Origin: Phycisphaerae bacterium
Lineage (GTDB): Bacteria; Planctomycetota; Phycisphaerae; Sedimentisphaerales; Anaerobacaceae
Assembly (NCBI GenBank): GCA_028714855.1
Contig: JAQTLP010000004.1
Location: forward strand, 1 to 64,000
Direction of reading: 5' to 3'
Length of the DNA stretch: 64,000 nucleotides
The position numbers and the translations under genes are program-made. This document shows positions 16,976-26,332 of the stretch, piece after piece (position 1 is the first letter of the stretch; each line of letters starts with the position of its first letter). The notes under the pieces were generated by a model. It searched no databases. It worked only from the letters and a program-made list of their open reading frames with translations, and was not told the origin of the DNA.

Positions 16976-16988
16976 GTTTACCTCCTTA

Positions 16989-17234
16989 TCAAGTATCTTT
17001 CTCCGAACTGACATTTTTTGATCCTTTGATTGAATATATAGCACCGGCTGTCAGGACAAATACAATAATCCACTGGATTGTCAAATGAGCTAAGGCAAGA
17101 TCTGGTGGGTCCGTAGATAGCAAAAAATCATAAGAAACGTCTCCAAAACGAGAAGAAGAATTAGGGGGAAATAAACCCATTAGGACAAAAATACTTATCC
17201 CGACCCACATAATTATTTTCTGTTTTTTATTCAT
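16989..17234 (-). CDS. Small two-span membrane protein
   Basis: An 81-residue protein with two hydrophobic spans, IIMWVGISIFVLMGLF near the N terminus and LTIQWIIVFVLTAGAIYSI near the C terminus, joined by a Ser/Asp-rich loop. The family is not recognised. ATG at 17234 has AGAGGA 5 bases upstream, better than the in-frame TTG at 17258. It is placed 13 bases before the next small gene on the minus strand. Confidence 0.55.
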   Translation of the reverse strand: MNKKQKIIMWVGISIFVLMGLFPPNSSSRFGDVSYDFLLSTDPPDLALAHLTIQWIIVFVLTAGAIYSIKGSKNVSSEKDT

Positions 17235-17269
17235 GTTTTCCTCTGATGGGTTCTTCAATATAAATACGA

Positions 17270-17818
17270 CTACCAGAAGATTTGGTTATGGAGTTGACGA
17301 TGCCATTCAGCACTAGTTCTCATTAGATTTTTCCGCCGATTGTCCAGTGGGTTATTATTCTTGTGGTGAACATGGTACCCTTTAACATATTTTAATCCTT
17401 TGACTAACCGGTGCATTGAAACCCTTTCGCTCCAGCAATCTTTCGTAATAGCATAGCCATTCTTATCTTTGTACCAACTATATTGGTTAATTTGATCGTA
17501 ATCTCTGTTTTCTACAATTGCGTAACCACCATTCTCTAATGGGATGTAGCGTGGTTCAAAAGGATTTCGCTGGATATCTCTTTGTCTCTCCCAAAATACT
17601 TTGAGTTCTTTGGCATGACAGCTTTCACAGATACGTCTTGTGTAGTGCCCAAAATCAGTTACAAAAACCCATTTTTCGTATCCACACTTAGGACATTTTG
17701 ATGGTGCTTGTTGCTGTCTTATTAAGTTGCCCGTTTTATTCTCTTTTATATCGTAGGCTATTTTGAATGCGAGAATATACGAAAGAATTATGGTCGCAAT
17801 TATTATTAGTGGCATCAT
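17270..17818 (-). CDS. Membrane-anchored zinc-ribbon HNH endonuclease-like protein
   Basis: A 182-residue protein with three parts. Residues 3-24 are a single hydrophobic span. Residues about 42-68 hold two CxxC pairs (CPKCGYEKW and CESCHAKE), a zinc ribbon. The C-terminal half has the HNH fold of phage and homing-type nucleases: YHVHHKNNNPLDNRRKNL followed by WHRQLHNQ. The middle region (IPLENGGYAIVENRDYDQINQYSWY) matches the segment that precedes HNH in phage enzymes. A membrane anchor on this nuclease type is odd. AAGGATAA precedes the ATG. Codon use looks AT-rich compared with flanking housekeeping genes, suggesting acquired DNA. Confidence 0.75.
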   Translation of the reverse strand: MMPLIIIATIILSYILAFKIAYDIKENKTGNLIRQQQAPSKCPKCGYEKWVFVTDFGHYTRRICESCHAKELKVFWERQRDIQRNPFEPRYIPLENGGYAIVENRDYDQINQYSWYKDKNGYAITKDCWSERVSMHRLVKGLKYVKGYHVHHKNNNPLDNRRKNLMRTSAEWHRQLHNQIFW

Positions 17819-17946
17819 TTAATTATCCTTTTAATAGGAACACATTTTCCTTTTTGGCCACTTAATCAGATGTCTATTCAAAATAAAAACCTACAAATCT
17901 ACGTTGACTAAAAATAAAAGTAAAATTCGTCACATAACTTATTAAA

Positions 17947-18105
17947 ATGTGGATTTCCCGCAATGGTTATATCGTCTGGAAACAAAGACTGCTTAAGAAG
18001 CCAAAGGCCGATAAATTGAAAAATAGGTTTGTCGGGGCAGGACAGTCGCCGTGGCGGCGACTGCTAAACAAGATTCAGCGTAAAGTTAATAGACCCACCG
18101 GATAA
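17947..18105 (+). CDS. Possible 52-residue basic protein
   Basis: An ATG frame of 52 codons encodes a strongly basic, Trp-containing peptide (starts MWISRNGYIVWKQRLLKK, ends KVNRPTG). There is no ribosome-binding site upstream. One codon stretch is itself a 9-base palindrome, and the TAA lies in the loop of the next hairpin. These points argue for structured DNA as much as for a gene. Confidence 0.2.
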   Translation: MWISRNGYIVWKQRLLKKPKADKLKNRFVGAGQSPWRRLLNKIQRKVNRPTG

Positions 18106-18197
18106 ACCGGTGGGCTTTAGGATTAAGTGGATAGGTCCGCACCCTACTTTTTACTGGCAGGGGGGCGGGAACTGCATATAATAGTCGAATTATCTAA

Positions 18198-18227
18198 CCC
18201 GCCTCGCCGCGGGCGAGTCGTGGCGGG
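18198..18227 (+). promoter_or_regulatory. Hairpin just upstream of the malic enzyme start site
   Basis: CCCGCC pairs with GGCGGG and, inside, TCGCC pairs with GGCGA around a GCG loop. The outer stem ends one base before the CAGGAG ribosome-binding site of the malic enzyme gene. A leader hairpin at this spot could affect translation. It may also simply be a GC-rich repeat. Confidence 0.35.
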
Positions 18228-18244
18228 CAGGAGAATTTGGGATT

Positions 18245-19594
18245 ATGAAATACGACGAAAAAGACCTCTTAGCCAAAGCAGCAAAACCTCAGGAAATAGC
18301 TTCGGAGCTTCATTCATATTACAGGGGCAAAATAGCTGTAACGGCCAAGTGCCGCATGAGAGACATGCATGATTTCGATATATGGTACACGCCTGGTGTC
18401 GCATCTCCATGCAGGGATATTGTCAGCAATCCTGAAAAAGTTTACGAGCTAACTAATAAATGGAACACCGTCGCCGTTGTCAGTGACGGCACGCGCGTGC
18501 TGGGCCTCGGAGATATAGGGCCTGCGGCGGCTCTTCCTGTTATGGAAGGAAAAGCCCTGATTTACAAGTATCTCGGCGGCGTCGATGCGTTTCCGATATG
18601 CCTTGATACGAAAGACCCTGATAAATTTATAGAGATTGTCTTGGCACTGCATCCTTCCTTCGGAGGGATTAATCTCGAAGACATAGCGCAGCCCAAATGT
18701 TTTTACATACTAGACAGATTGAGGAAAGAAAGCCCGATACCGGTATGGCACGACGACCAGCAGGGGACAGCGACGGTTACACTCGCCGGTCTTATCAATG
18801 CTTTGAAGGTAGTCGGCAAGAATATCAAGGATGTAAAAATCGTTTTTATGGGCGCTGGCGCAGCGAATATAAGGATTGCAGACCTTATTTTTCAGTTCGG
18901 CGCCGATGCGAAAAAATGCATTATGTATGACAGCAAAGGCCCGCTTTGCAAAAGCCGGACAGACATAATGGATGACCCTTCTCTGAAGGAGAAAGCAAAT
19001 ATCTGCCGGATTACCAACGAGTCCGGCTTCGAAGGCCCAATCGCCGAAGCGTTGAAAGGGGCGGACGTGCTGATTTCGCTTTCAAAGCCCGGCCCTAAAA
19101 CCATTCAAAAAAAATGGATATCAAAAATGGCAAAGGATTCAGTTGTCTTTACGTGCGCCAATCCGGTACCTGAGATTTGGCCCTGGGAGGCAAAAGAGGC
19201 CGGCGCAAGGATAGTCGCGACCGGCCGCAGCGATTTTCCGAATCAGGTGAATAACTCGCTCGGTTTTCCGGGAATCTTCAGGGGAGCTCTTGACGTAAGG
19301 GCCAAAACAATAACCGATGAAATGTGCATCGAGGCGGCAAGAGAATTGGCAAAAACCGCTGAGGATAAAGGACTAAGTGAAGATTATATAATTCCCTCTA
19401 TGGATGAATGGGAAGTGTTTCCTCGCGAGGCCGCTGCCGTCGCAGCGAAGGCAATTGAGCAGGGAATAGCTCAAATAGTTTTACCGCGGACAGAATTGTA
19501 TAAACAAGCTGAAGCAATCATAAAGACAGCAAGAGAGCAAACCCGACTGCTGATGAAAGAAGGATTCATAGCAAAGCCGGATAAAGAATTTTAG
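18245..19594 (+). CDS. Malic enzyme, NAD(P)-dependent
   Basis: Oxidative decarboxylation of malate to pyruvate and CO2 with NAD+ or NADP+. At 449 residues it is the short bacterial form without a phosphotransacetylase-like tail. Visible signatures are the N-terminal [13 protein letters not shown], then [26 protein letters not shown] (split), DAFPICLDT, the metal-binding [12 protein letters not shown] and [13 protein letters not shown], the Rossmann motif [14 protein letters not shown], and [12 protein letters not shown]. Pyruvate from this enzyme could feed the PFOR encoded at 60053. The V-ATPase operon follows with its own promoter. Confidence 0.92.
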   Translation: MKYDEKDLLAKAAKPQEIASELHSYYRGKIAVTAKCRMRDMHDFDIWYTPGVASPCRDIVSNPEKVYELTNKWNTVAVVSDGTRVLGLGDIGPAAALPVMEGKALIYKYLGGVDAFPICLDTKDPDKFIEIVLALHPSFGGINLEDIAQPKCFYILDRLRKESPIPVWHDDQQGTATVTLAGLINALKVVGKNIKDVKIVFMGAGAANIRIADLIFQFGADAKKCIMYDSKGPLCKSRTDIMDDPSLKEKANICRITNESGFEGPIAEALKGADVLISLSKPGPKTIQKKWISKMAKDSVVFTCANPVPEIWPWEAKEAGARIVATGRSDFPNQVNNSLGFPGIFRGALDVRAKTITDEMCIEAARELAKTAEDKGLSEDYIIPSMDEWEVFPREAAAVAAKAIEQGIAQIVLPRTELYKQAEAIIKTAREQTRLLMKEGFIAKPDKEF

Positions 19595-19630
19595 CTCTTT
19601 TCCCACCAAAATTTTGATACTCGATGTTTG

Positions 19631-19659
19631 TTGAATTTTAGCCGGCAATTTCGTATTAT
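19631..19659 (+). promoter_or_regulatory. Promoter of the V-ATPase operon
   Basis: TTGAAT (19631-19636) and TATTAT (19654-19659) with a 17-base spacer, 44 bases before the first V-ATPase gene. It fits the sigma70 pattern and is the only good match in the gap after the malic enzyme gene. Confidence 0.6.
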
Positions 19660-19703
19660 GAGCCGCTTATTGTTGAAACTGCGTTTGAATTGCAGGGGCT
19701 TAA

Positions 19704-20009
19704 ATGGAACTGATAAGGAAGATAAAAGAAGCTGAAGCAGAATCGCAGCGGATAATAGAGCGTGCTAAAGCAGGCGCGGTCGAGTCAGCTCAAAAGGCCA
19801 AACAAGCCGGGCAGCAGGCTCTTGAACAGGCCGAGCGAGACAGGAAAAAGGCGATAGAATCCGCCGTCGCCGCCGGACAAAAACAAGGTCAGGCCGAAGC
19901 TGCGGAGCTTAAAGTCAAAGGACAGCAGCAGCGGAAACAGTTGCGGGCCAAAGCAAAAACGCGAATGGACGCCGCGGTCAAATCGGTAATGGAATATCTC
20001 GAGAAGTAG
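19704..20009 (+). CDS. ntpF: V-type ATPase peripheral-stalk subunit (NtpF/G-H type)
   Basis: A 101-residue, almost wholly helical protein, rich in Ala, Gln, Glu and Lys, with RKIKEAEAESQRIIERAK at the start. It is the stalk partner of subunit E, and the two form the right-handed coiled coil that holds the catalytic head to the membrane part. Position, as first gene before subunit I, and length match NtpF of Enterococcus hirae. Sequence conservation in this family is low, so the call rests mainly on composition and gene order. The ribosome-binding site is AGGGG. Confidence 0.8.
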   Translation: MELIRKIKEAEAESQRIIERAKAGAVESAQKAKQAGQQALEQAERDRKKAIESAVAAGQKQGQAEAAELKVKGQQQRKQLRAKAKTRMDAAVKSVMEYLEK

Positions 20010-20011
20010 CG

Positions 20012-21997
20012 ATGGCTATAGTTCAAATGGCCAAATTTATGATTGTAAGCCACCGCGGCGAAGCGGGCCGGCTGCTGGAAGCACTTCAGCAGGCGGGGAT
20101 TTGCCAGATACTCAATGCCGATGCCGCCGCTATCAGCAAAGAGATGAAAGACCTCGAGCGGGGCGGGGAAAAACCAAGAGATATAGAAGAAACACTTGGT
20201 CAGCTTGCCAGAGGCGTCGATTTTTTGAAGCCATACAGCAAACCGGCGAGAGGGCTGTCTGCGATATTAGCACCCAGGACGGTCGTGGACAAACGCACTT
20301 ACGAGCAGGTAACGACCGATGAGGCGATTCTGCAAGTTGCCGAACAATGCAGCCGGACTAAATCGGCGATTGAGAAGCTTAAATCAGAAATTGATAATCT
20401 TAACTCGCATCTGGCGGAGCTTAGACCATGGGAGGGACTGGACGTCATAATCGGGGAACTCGGTCAGCTCAAACGGACCAGATGCTGGCTGGGTTTTGTT
20501 CCCGTCCAGCGTTTCGAGCAGCTTAAACAGGATTTGGTACAAGCCGGTGCGATAATTCAATCCGTTGGCCGGGCGGGGACTAAGAAAATCTGTGTGGTTG
20601 TTGCGCTCAAAGACGCAGAAGAGCAGACAGGCAAGTTGTTGCGCTCGGCTGAATTCGACCAGGCCGAACTCAATGGCGTAACAGGGACCGTAGCCGAGGC
20701 AATGAGTGAAACCACAGGCAGGCTCAAAAAGGCCGAAGAGGCCCTTGCTGGTCACCGGATACAAGCCGAATCGCTTACTAAACATCTTTTGAAGCTTGAG
20801 ATTCTTTATGACTACTATTCGAACCTGCTGAACAGGGAACAGACCGAAAAGTCGGCCCCGGCGACTAAACAAACGATTATTTTGGAGGGTTGGGTCAGGC
20901 GGAAAGACTTCTCCCTGCTCGAAAAAATCGTCGGCCGTTTCTCGGCATCGAGCTTACATAAAATTGCCCCGGCCGAAGATGAGCAAATACCAGTCGAGAT
21001 AGAAAATACCAATGTCATAAGGCCCTTCGAGGCGATAACCCGGCTGTATGGGATGCCGCAGCATTTCAATATCGACCCGACCGTCTTTTTGGCGCCGTTT
21101 TTTATTGTGTTTTTCGCGATGTGCCTGGCCGACACCGGATATGGGCTTTTAATGGTGGCAATTGTGGGTTGGATTATAGTGAAAATGCAGGGCGACAAAA
21201 AACTGCTTTGGATGCTGGGCATTTGTGGTATTTCCACGATGATATTCGGGGCGATGACGGGCGGATGGTTCGGGGACGCGATTCCGCAGTTCATACCGGC
21301 CCTAAAACCTTTAAGAGAAAAATTAATGCTTTTCGACCCGTTGTCGAACCCCGTTCCCTTTTTAGTGCTTTCCATCGGGTTTGGCTACTTCCAGATAAAC
21401 TTCGGTATAGTGATAGCGATGGTGCATGATTTGAAACGCAGGGATTTTGTAGCCGCGGCATGCGACCGGCTGACGTGGCTGGTGATGCTCAACTCGCTGG
21501 TATTATTCGGGGCCGGCAAATTCAGCCTGATTGACAGCCATATCGGCGGGATATTCGGCTGGATAGCGATTGTGCCCGCAGTTGCAATCCTGCTTTTCAG
21601 CCATCGCCAGGGCGGCTGGGGCGAGCGCCTCGGAATGGGTTTTTACAACGTCTTCAGCTCCGTGTTTTACCTTGGCGATGTTCTCAGTTACCTGCGGCTG
21701 ATGGCGCTTGGTATGACTGGTGCTGGCTTGGCAATGGCGGTAAACATTATCGCCAAGCTCGTGATGCATATACCTTACGGCATAGGGATAATACTGATGA
21801 TACTGATATTGGTGGGCGGGCATTTGTTCAACCTGGGTATGTCGGCGCTGGGTGCGTTTGTTCACACGCTGCGGTTGCAGTATGTGGAATTTTTCCCGAA
21901 ATTTATCATCGGCGGCGGCAGAAGTTTCGAGCCGCTGAACAAACAATATAAACATATTTATATAGCAGGTGACGAAAAAGCGATTTTGAAAGATTAG
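20012..21997 (+). CDS. ntpI: V-type ATP synthase subunit I (subunit a)
   Basis: The membrane stator that carries the ion half-channels. The 661-residue length is typical. The N-terminal half (about 1-345) is cytoplasmic, with long helices and PWEGLDVIIGEL. The C-terminal half has seven or eight spans, starting FLAPFFIVFFAMCLADTGYG. The family signatures GYFQINFGI, SYLRLMALGMTGAGLAMAVN and GHLFNLGMSALGAFVHTLRLQYVEFFPKF contain the essential Arg (in SYLRLMALG). It begins 3 bases after ntpF. Confidence 0.93.
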   Translation: MAIVQMAKFMIVSHRGEAGRLLEALQQAGICQILNADAAAISKEMKDLERGGEKPRDIEETLGQLARGVDFLKPYSKPARGLSAILAPRTVVDKRTYEQVTTDEAILQVAEQCSRTKSAIEKLKSEIDNLNSHLAELRPWEGLDVIIGELGQLKRTRCWLGFVPVQRFEQLKQDLVQAGAIIQSVGRAGTKKICVVVALKDAEEQTGKLLRSAEFDQAELNGVTGTVAEAMSETTGRLKKAEEALAGHRIQAESLTKHLLKLEILYDYYSNLLNREQTEKSAPATKQTIILEGWVRRKDFSLLEKIVGRFSASSLHKIAPAEDEQIPVEIENTNVIRPFEAITRLYGMPQHFNIDPTVFLAPFFIVFFAMCLADTGYGLLMVAIVGWIIVKMQGDKKLLWMLGICGISTMIFGAMTGGWFGDAIPQFIPALKPLREKLMLFDPLSNPVPFLVLSIGFGYFQINFGIVIAMVHDLKRRDFVAAACDRLTWLVMLNSLVLFGAGKFSLIDSHIGGIFGWIAIVPAVAILLFSHRQGGWGERLGMGFYNVFSSVFYLGDVLSYLRLMALGMTGAGLAMAVNIIAKLVMHIPYGIGIILMILILVGGHLFNLGMSALGAFVHTLRLQYVEFFPKFIIGGGRSFEPLNKQYKHIYIAGDEKAILKD

Positions 21998-22013
21998 AGA
22001 CAAAGGTTTTTGA

Positions 22014-22541
<528 letters not shown>

Positions 22542-22568
22542 TAAACAAATTATTCGGCGGGTAAAAAT

Positions 22569-23150
22569 ATGGATGGTGATCAGGTAATAGAAAAAATATT
22601 GTCGGACGCGAAAACCGAGGCGGACAAAATAAAAAAAGACGCCGAGGCAAAACTATCGCAGCAAAAGGCGGAAACTGACAAGCGTCTCGACGAATACCGC
22701 AAACAAACCGATGCCCTTGCCCAAAAGGCCGGCGAAGATGCCAGACAGCGGGTGTTGTCCGCCGCTCGGATGGAGCTGGCAAAGGAAAATCTCGCCGACA
22801 AGGCAAAGCTGCTCGATGAGGTCTTCACTGTGGCGCAGCAGCAGTTAAAGAAATTGGCCGATGACAAATACCAAAAGCTGATGGCCAATCTGATGGCAGG
22901 CGCCGTTGAGACCGGCGACGAAGAAGTGGTAATCGATAACAGCGAGAAACGCATCGACCAGTCGCTGGTAGACAAAGTGAATAGTCAGAAAAAATCGAGC
23001 CTTAAACTCGCAGAGCATAAAGAAAATATCGGCGGCGGCTTTATCCTTAAGCGCGGCAAGATTAAAAACAACCTCTCGATCGGTGTCCTTCTGGGGCAGG
23101 CGAGGGAGCAGATGGAGATAGAGCTGGCAGAGGAACTTTTTGCCGAGTGA
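22569..23150 (+). CDS. ntpE: V-type ATPase subunit E
   Basis: Peripheral-stalk subunit, 193 residues. A long N-terminal helix rich in Ala, Lys and Glu (KILSDAKTEADKIKKDAEAK) pairs with the NtpF protein. The globular C-terminal part (about 100-193) has the EVVIDNSEKR and IGGGFILKRGKIKNNLSI segments typical of subunit E. It sits between K and C, as in E. hirae. Confidence 0.88.
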   Translation: MDGDQVIEKILSDAKTEADKIKKDAEAKLSQQKAETDKRLDEYRKQTDALAQKAGEDARQRVLSAARMELAKENLADKAKLLDEVFTVAQQQLKKLADDKYQKLMANLMAGAVETGDEEVVIDNSEKRIDQSLVDKVNSQKKSSLKLAEHKENIGGGFILKRGKIKNNLSIGVLLGQAREQMEIELAEELFAE

Positions 23151-23156
23151 TAAAAA

Positions 23157-24191
23157 ATGGACGTTTTGGAACAACAAACAGAAATAGATTTCGGCCGGTA
23201 CCCGCCTGTAGGCGATGAAGACTGGCAGTATGCTTTTGAGACGGCTGAGGTGCGTGCGCTTGAGACGGTGATGCTGCCGAGGTCGGTCCTCGTAGATATG
23301 GCTAACGCGGCCGGTTTCGAACAGGCTGCAGGTTTGTTGGCAGGCGGCGAATATGCCTCGCCGCACGGCGGCAGACACTTTACCGATGTTGAGAAAACGC
23401 TGCTTCTTAGGAGGTCTGCTGTTAGAGAATTGTTTGGGCAGTTAATGATTGATAAGTCGGTTGTAGAGCTGTTCAGGGCTCGTGACGATTTTGCAAACCT
23501 GCGGTTGGCCCTGCGGAGAATGTTGACAGAAAAACCGCTGGGCACTGATTACAGCAGCGAAGGCAGCGTTTCGCCTCAAATTTTCGGGCAGGCCTTTGAA
23601 GAAGAAAACTACCAGCTTTTTCCCGATTATATGGCTGAAGCCGCAGAGCAGGCCGCTTTGGACTATTACCAGAATAAAGATATACGCCGGATTGATTACA
23701 CAATCGACCGGCTCCAGGCGGAATACAATTTGAATAAAGCTCGCCCGCTGAAGAACGTTTTTCTGTCAGGGCTTATCAAAATGCAGATTGACTTGACCAA
23801 TATTCGCACTCTTCTTCGCCTGAAATTCACCGAATCGCTGCAGCGTGACGTTTTTCTAAAAGGCGGCTTTGTTGAGCCGGAGCGATTCATACAGGGACTC
23901 GAGCTTGGCTACGAAGGGTTGGGGACGCTGTTTTTTGCGACATCTTACTATGAGGTTGTTGAATCGGGCGTTAGTTATCTCAAGTCGAATAAATCATTCC
24001 TGGGACTCGAACGGCGTTGTGAAGAACATCTGCTTGGCTTTTTGGAATCCACGCGGCAGATTACCGCCGGCCCTCAGCCGGTTATTGCCTATCTGCTGAT
24101 GAAAGAAAATGAAATCCGCAATGTACGGCTGATATTAACAGCTAAAAAGAATTTCCTGGATACGAAACTGATTTTAGACCGTATCTCGTAA
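23157..24191 (+). CDS. ntpC: V-type ATPase subunit C (subunit d-like)
   Basis: The socket that links the central shaft to the rotor ring. The 344-residue length is normal. The protein is mainly helical, with the family's late YLLMKENEIRNVRLILTAKK signature. It starts 6 bases after ntpE. An earlier weak match to the three-fold repeat of subunit C is visible in Leu/Arg-rich helices (NIRTLLRLKF). Confidence comes from gene order plus the C-terminal motif. Confidence 0.88.
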   Translation: MDVLEQQTEIDFGRYPPVGDEDWQYAFETAEVRALETVMLPRSVLVDMANAAGFEQAAGLLAGGEYASPHGGRHFTDVEKTLLLRRSAVRELFGQLMIDKSVVELFRARDDFANLRLALRRMLTEKPLGTDYSSEGSVSPQIFGQAFEEENYQLFPDYMAEAAEQAALDYYQNKDIRRIDYTIDRLQAEYNLNKARPLKNVFLSGLIKMQIDLTNIRTLLRLKFTESLQRDVFLKGGFVEPERFIQGLELGYEGLGTLFFATSYYEVVESGVSYLKSNKSFLGLERRCEEHLLGFLESTRQITAGPQPVIAYLLMKENEIRNVRLILTAKKNFLDTKLILDRIS

Positions 24192-24207
24192 TACGAGTGA
24201 TGAAATT

Positions 24208-24531
24208 ATGAAAGGTAATGTTGCAGTTTTAGGTGATGCAGATTTTGTGATGCCGTTCTCGGCGCTTGGGGTAGATACGTACCCTGTTGGCCAGACTGCC
24301 GAGCAAATGCGTGAAAGCGCCGACAAAATAGTTAGTGATAAATATGCTCTTGTTGTGGTTGCTGAAAATATAGCGCCGAAGGTCGAAGAAATCTTTGCAG
24401 CTTATCAGGGTGCCCCGACGCCCTGCATTGTTGTGGTACCGTTCACGACCGAACCGGCCGGCGTCGCAACGAGAACCCTTGGGAAAGCGATTAAAATGGC
24501 TGCGGGGATAAACATTTTACAGAACGATTAG
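24208..24531 (+). CDS. ntpG: V-type ATPase subunit F (NtpG)
   Basis: Central-shaft subunit of 107 residues that binds subunit D. It has the Rossmann-like start VAVLGDADFVMPFSALGVDT, the YALVVVAENIAP strand and a C-terminal GVATRTLGKAIKMAAGIN helix. Subunit F is called NtpG in Enterococcus and AtpF elsewhere. It precedes the A subunit by 15 bases. Confidence 0.88.
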   Translation: MKGNVAVLGDADFVMPFSALGVDTYPVGQTAEQMRESADKIVSDKYALVVVAENIAPKVEEIFAAYQGAPTPCIVVVPFTTEPAGVATRTLGKAIKMAAGINILQND

Positions 24532-24546
24532 GAAAAGGTTTTCATA

Positions 24547-26331
24547 ATGGCTGAAGAAAAAACCGGCAGAATAGTCAAAGTTGCAGGGCCTGTCGTTGTC
24601 GCCGAAGGTATGAACGGCGCGCGGATGTATGATGTCGTTCGCGTGGGACAGCTTGCCCTTATAGGTGAAATCGTGGAGTTGGACGGAGATTCAGCTTCAA
24701 TCCAGGTCTATGAGGAAACCACGGGTGTAGGTCCCGGCGAACCCGTCGTCAATACGGTAGCGCCGTTGTCGGTCGAATTAGGCCCAGGCCTGATTGAGAG
24801 CATTTACGATGGTATCCAAAGACCGCTGGACTTGCTCCTAAAGGCCGAAGGCGAATTCATGAGCCGAGGTGTTATCCTGCCGGCTTTGAACAGAGAAAAA
24901 AAATGGCACTTCAAACCAACCGTAAAAAATGGCGAAGTCGTCGGCCCCGGTGACATCATAGGCGAGGTTCAGGAAACCTCGCAATTCGTGCATAAGATTA
25001 TGGCCCCTTCCGCAGTAACCGGGACTATCCAAAAAATAACTGAAGGTGATTACACAGTCGAGCAGACAATCGCTGTCTGTGTCGCCGAAGGCGGCGCCGA
25101 AACCGAGCTGAAGCTGATGCAGAAATGCCCCGTCAGAAGCGCCAGAGATGTAGTAAAACGTCTTGCTCCGAACCAAATCCTTGTTACCGGCCAAAGGGTT
25201 ATCGATACCTTCTTTCCCGTTGCCAAGGGCGGGACCGCTTGTGTGCCGGGACCTTTCGGCTCAGGCAAAACGGTCGTCCAGCACCAGTTGGCGAAATGGG
25301 TCGATGCGGATATTGTTGTTTATGTCGGCTGCGGAGAACGCGGCAACGAAATGACCGATGTTCTGATGGAATTCCCTGAATTGAAAGACCCGCGAAGCGG
25401 AGAACCATTGATGAAACGCTCCGTCCTTATTGCTAACACGTCGAATATGCCCGTGGCCGCAAGAGAAGCGTCGGTTTATACCGGCATTACCATAGCTGAG
25501 TATTTCCGCGATATGGGTTATACCGTGGCCCTGATGGCCGACAGCACCAGCAGATGGGCCGAGGCGATGCGCGAAATATCGACGCGTCTCGAAGAGATGC
25601 CAGCCGAAGAAGGTTATCCTGCTTATCTGTCCGCCCGGATTGCTGCGTTCTATGAAAGGGCCGGCAGAGTTCAATGCCAGGGCCGTCCTCAGCGCGAGGG
25701 AGCTTTATCGGTAATTGGTGCAGTAAGCCCGCCGGGCGGTGACCTCTCTGATTCGGTCGTCCGGGCGACGCTTCACGTCGTCAAGGTCTTCTGGTCGCTC
25801 GTCGGAGAGCTTGCCTACCAGAGACACTTCCCCGCCATTGATTGGCTGACAAGCTATTCGTTTTACAAACAATACTTGAAAGAGTGTTTCGAGGATAAGG
25901 ACCAGGGCCTCGAAATGGAACAAATGACGGTCGAGGCGATGGGTTTGCTGGAGCAGGAGTCCGAGCTGCTTGAGATAGTTCGTCTCGTCGGTGCAGAGTC
26001 CCTGTCGCCGGCCGACAGACTGGCGATTGAAACAGCACGCTCAATTCGTGAAGATTTCCTGCATCAAAACGCATTCCACGATGTTGATACCTACTCATCT
26101 GTGGTCAAACAATACGAGATGTTAAAAACTATTATGCATTTCCACAAGCAGGCGCTTGCATCCATTGAAGCCGGAGTTGAAACCGCTCCGATTTTCAAAT
26201 TGGCCGTCCGGGAACAAATCGCAAGAGCGAAGTATGTCCCCCAAAGCCAGATATCCAAAATCGCTGAAATTCGCGACACGATTGACGAACAGCTCAAACA
26301 ATTAGCGGTCAAAAACGAAACAGGAGTTTGA
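24547..26331 (+). CDS. ntpA: V-type ATPase catalytic subunit A
   Basis: Catalytic subunit that hydrolyses or makes ATP: 594 residues, the usual size. The Walker A motif GPFGSGKTV begins at residue 235, with K241 and T242. The A-subunit-specific insertion is present at about residues 110-200 ([16 protein letters not shown] and [14 protein letters not shown]). [21 protein letters not shown] holds the catalytic Glu, and [17 protein letters not shown] holds the Walker B Asp. It is followed after one base by ntpB. Confidence 0.96.
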   Translation: MAEEKTGRIVKVAGPVVVAEGMNGARMYDVVRVGQLALIGEIVELDGDSASIQVYEETTGVGPGEPVVNTVAPLSVELGPGLIESIYDGIQRPLDLLLKAEGEFMSRGVILPALNREKKWHFKPTVKNGEVVGPGDIIGEVQETSQFVHKIMAPSAVTGTIQKITEGDYTVEQTIAVCVAEGGAETELKLMQKCPVRSARDVVKRLAPNQILVTGQRVIDTFFPVAKGGTACVPGPFGSGKTVVQHQLAKWVDADIVVYVGCGERGNEMTDVLMEFPELKDPRSGEPLMKRSVLIANTSNMPVAAREASVYTGITIAEYFRDMGYTVALMADSTSRWAEAMREISTRLEEMPAEEGYPAYLSARIAAFYERAGRVQCQGRPQREGALSVIGAVSPPGGDLSDSVVRATLHVVKVFWSLVGELAYQRHFPAIDWLTSYSFYKQYLKECFEDKDQGLEMEQMTVEAMGLLEQESELLEIVRLVGAESLSPADRLAIETARSIREDFLHQNAFHDVDTYSSVVKQYEMLKTIMHFHKQALASIEAGVETAPIFKLAVREQIARAKYVPQSQISKIAEIRDTIDEQLKQLAVKNETGV

Positions 26332-26332
26332 A

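Larger units (their letters stand above)
17819..18244. other. Intergenic region with three hairpins
   Basis: About 425 bases with no confident gene. Three inverted repeats are visible: CAGTCGCCG-TGG-CGGCGACTG (18043-18063), CCCACCGG-ATAAA-CCGGTGGG (18094-18114) and the nested CCCGCC/TCGCC hairpin (18198-18227) just before the malic enzyme ribosome-binding site. The second hairpin is followed only by CTTT, so termination is uncertain. Bases 17819-17940 show nothing. Confidence 0.6.
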
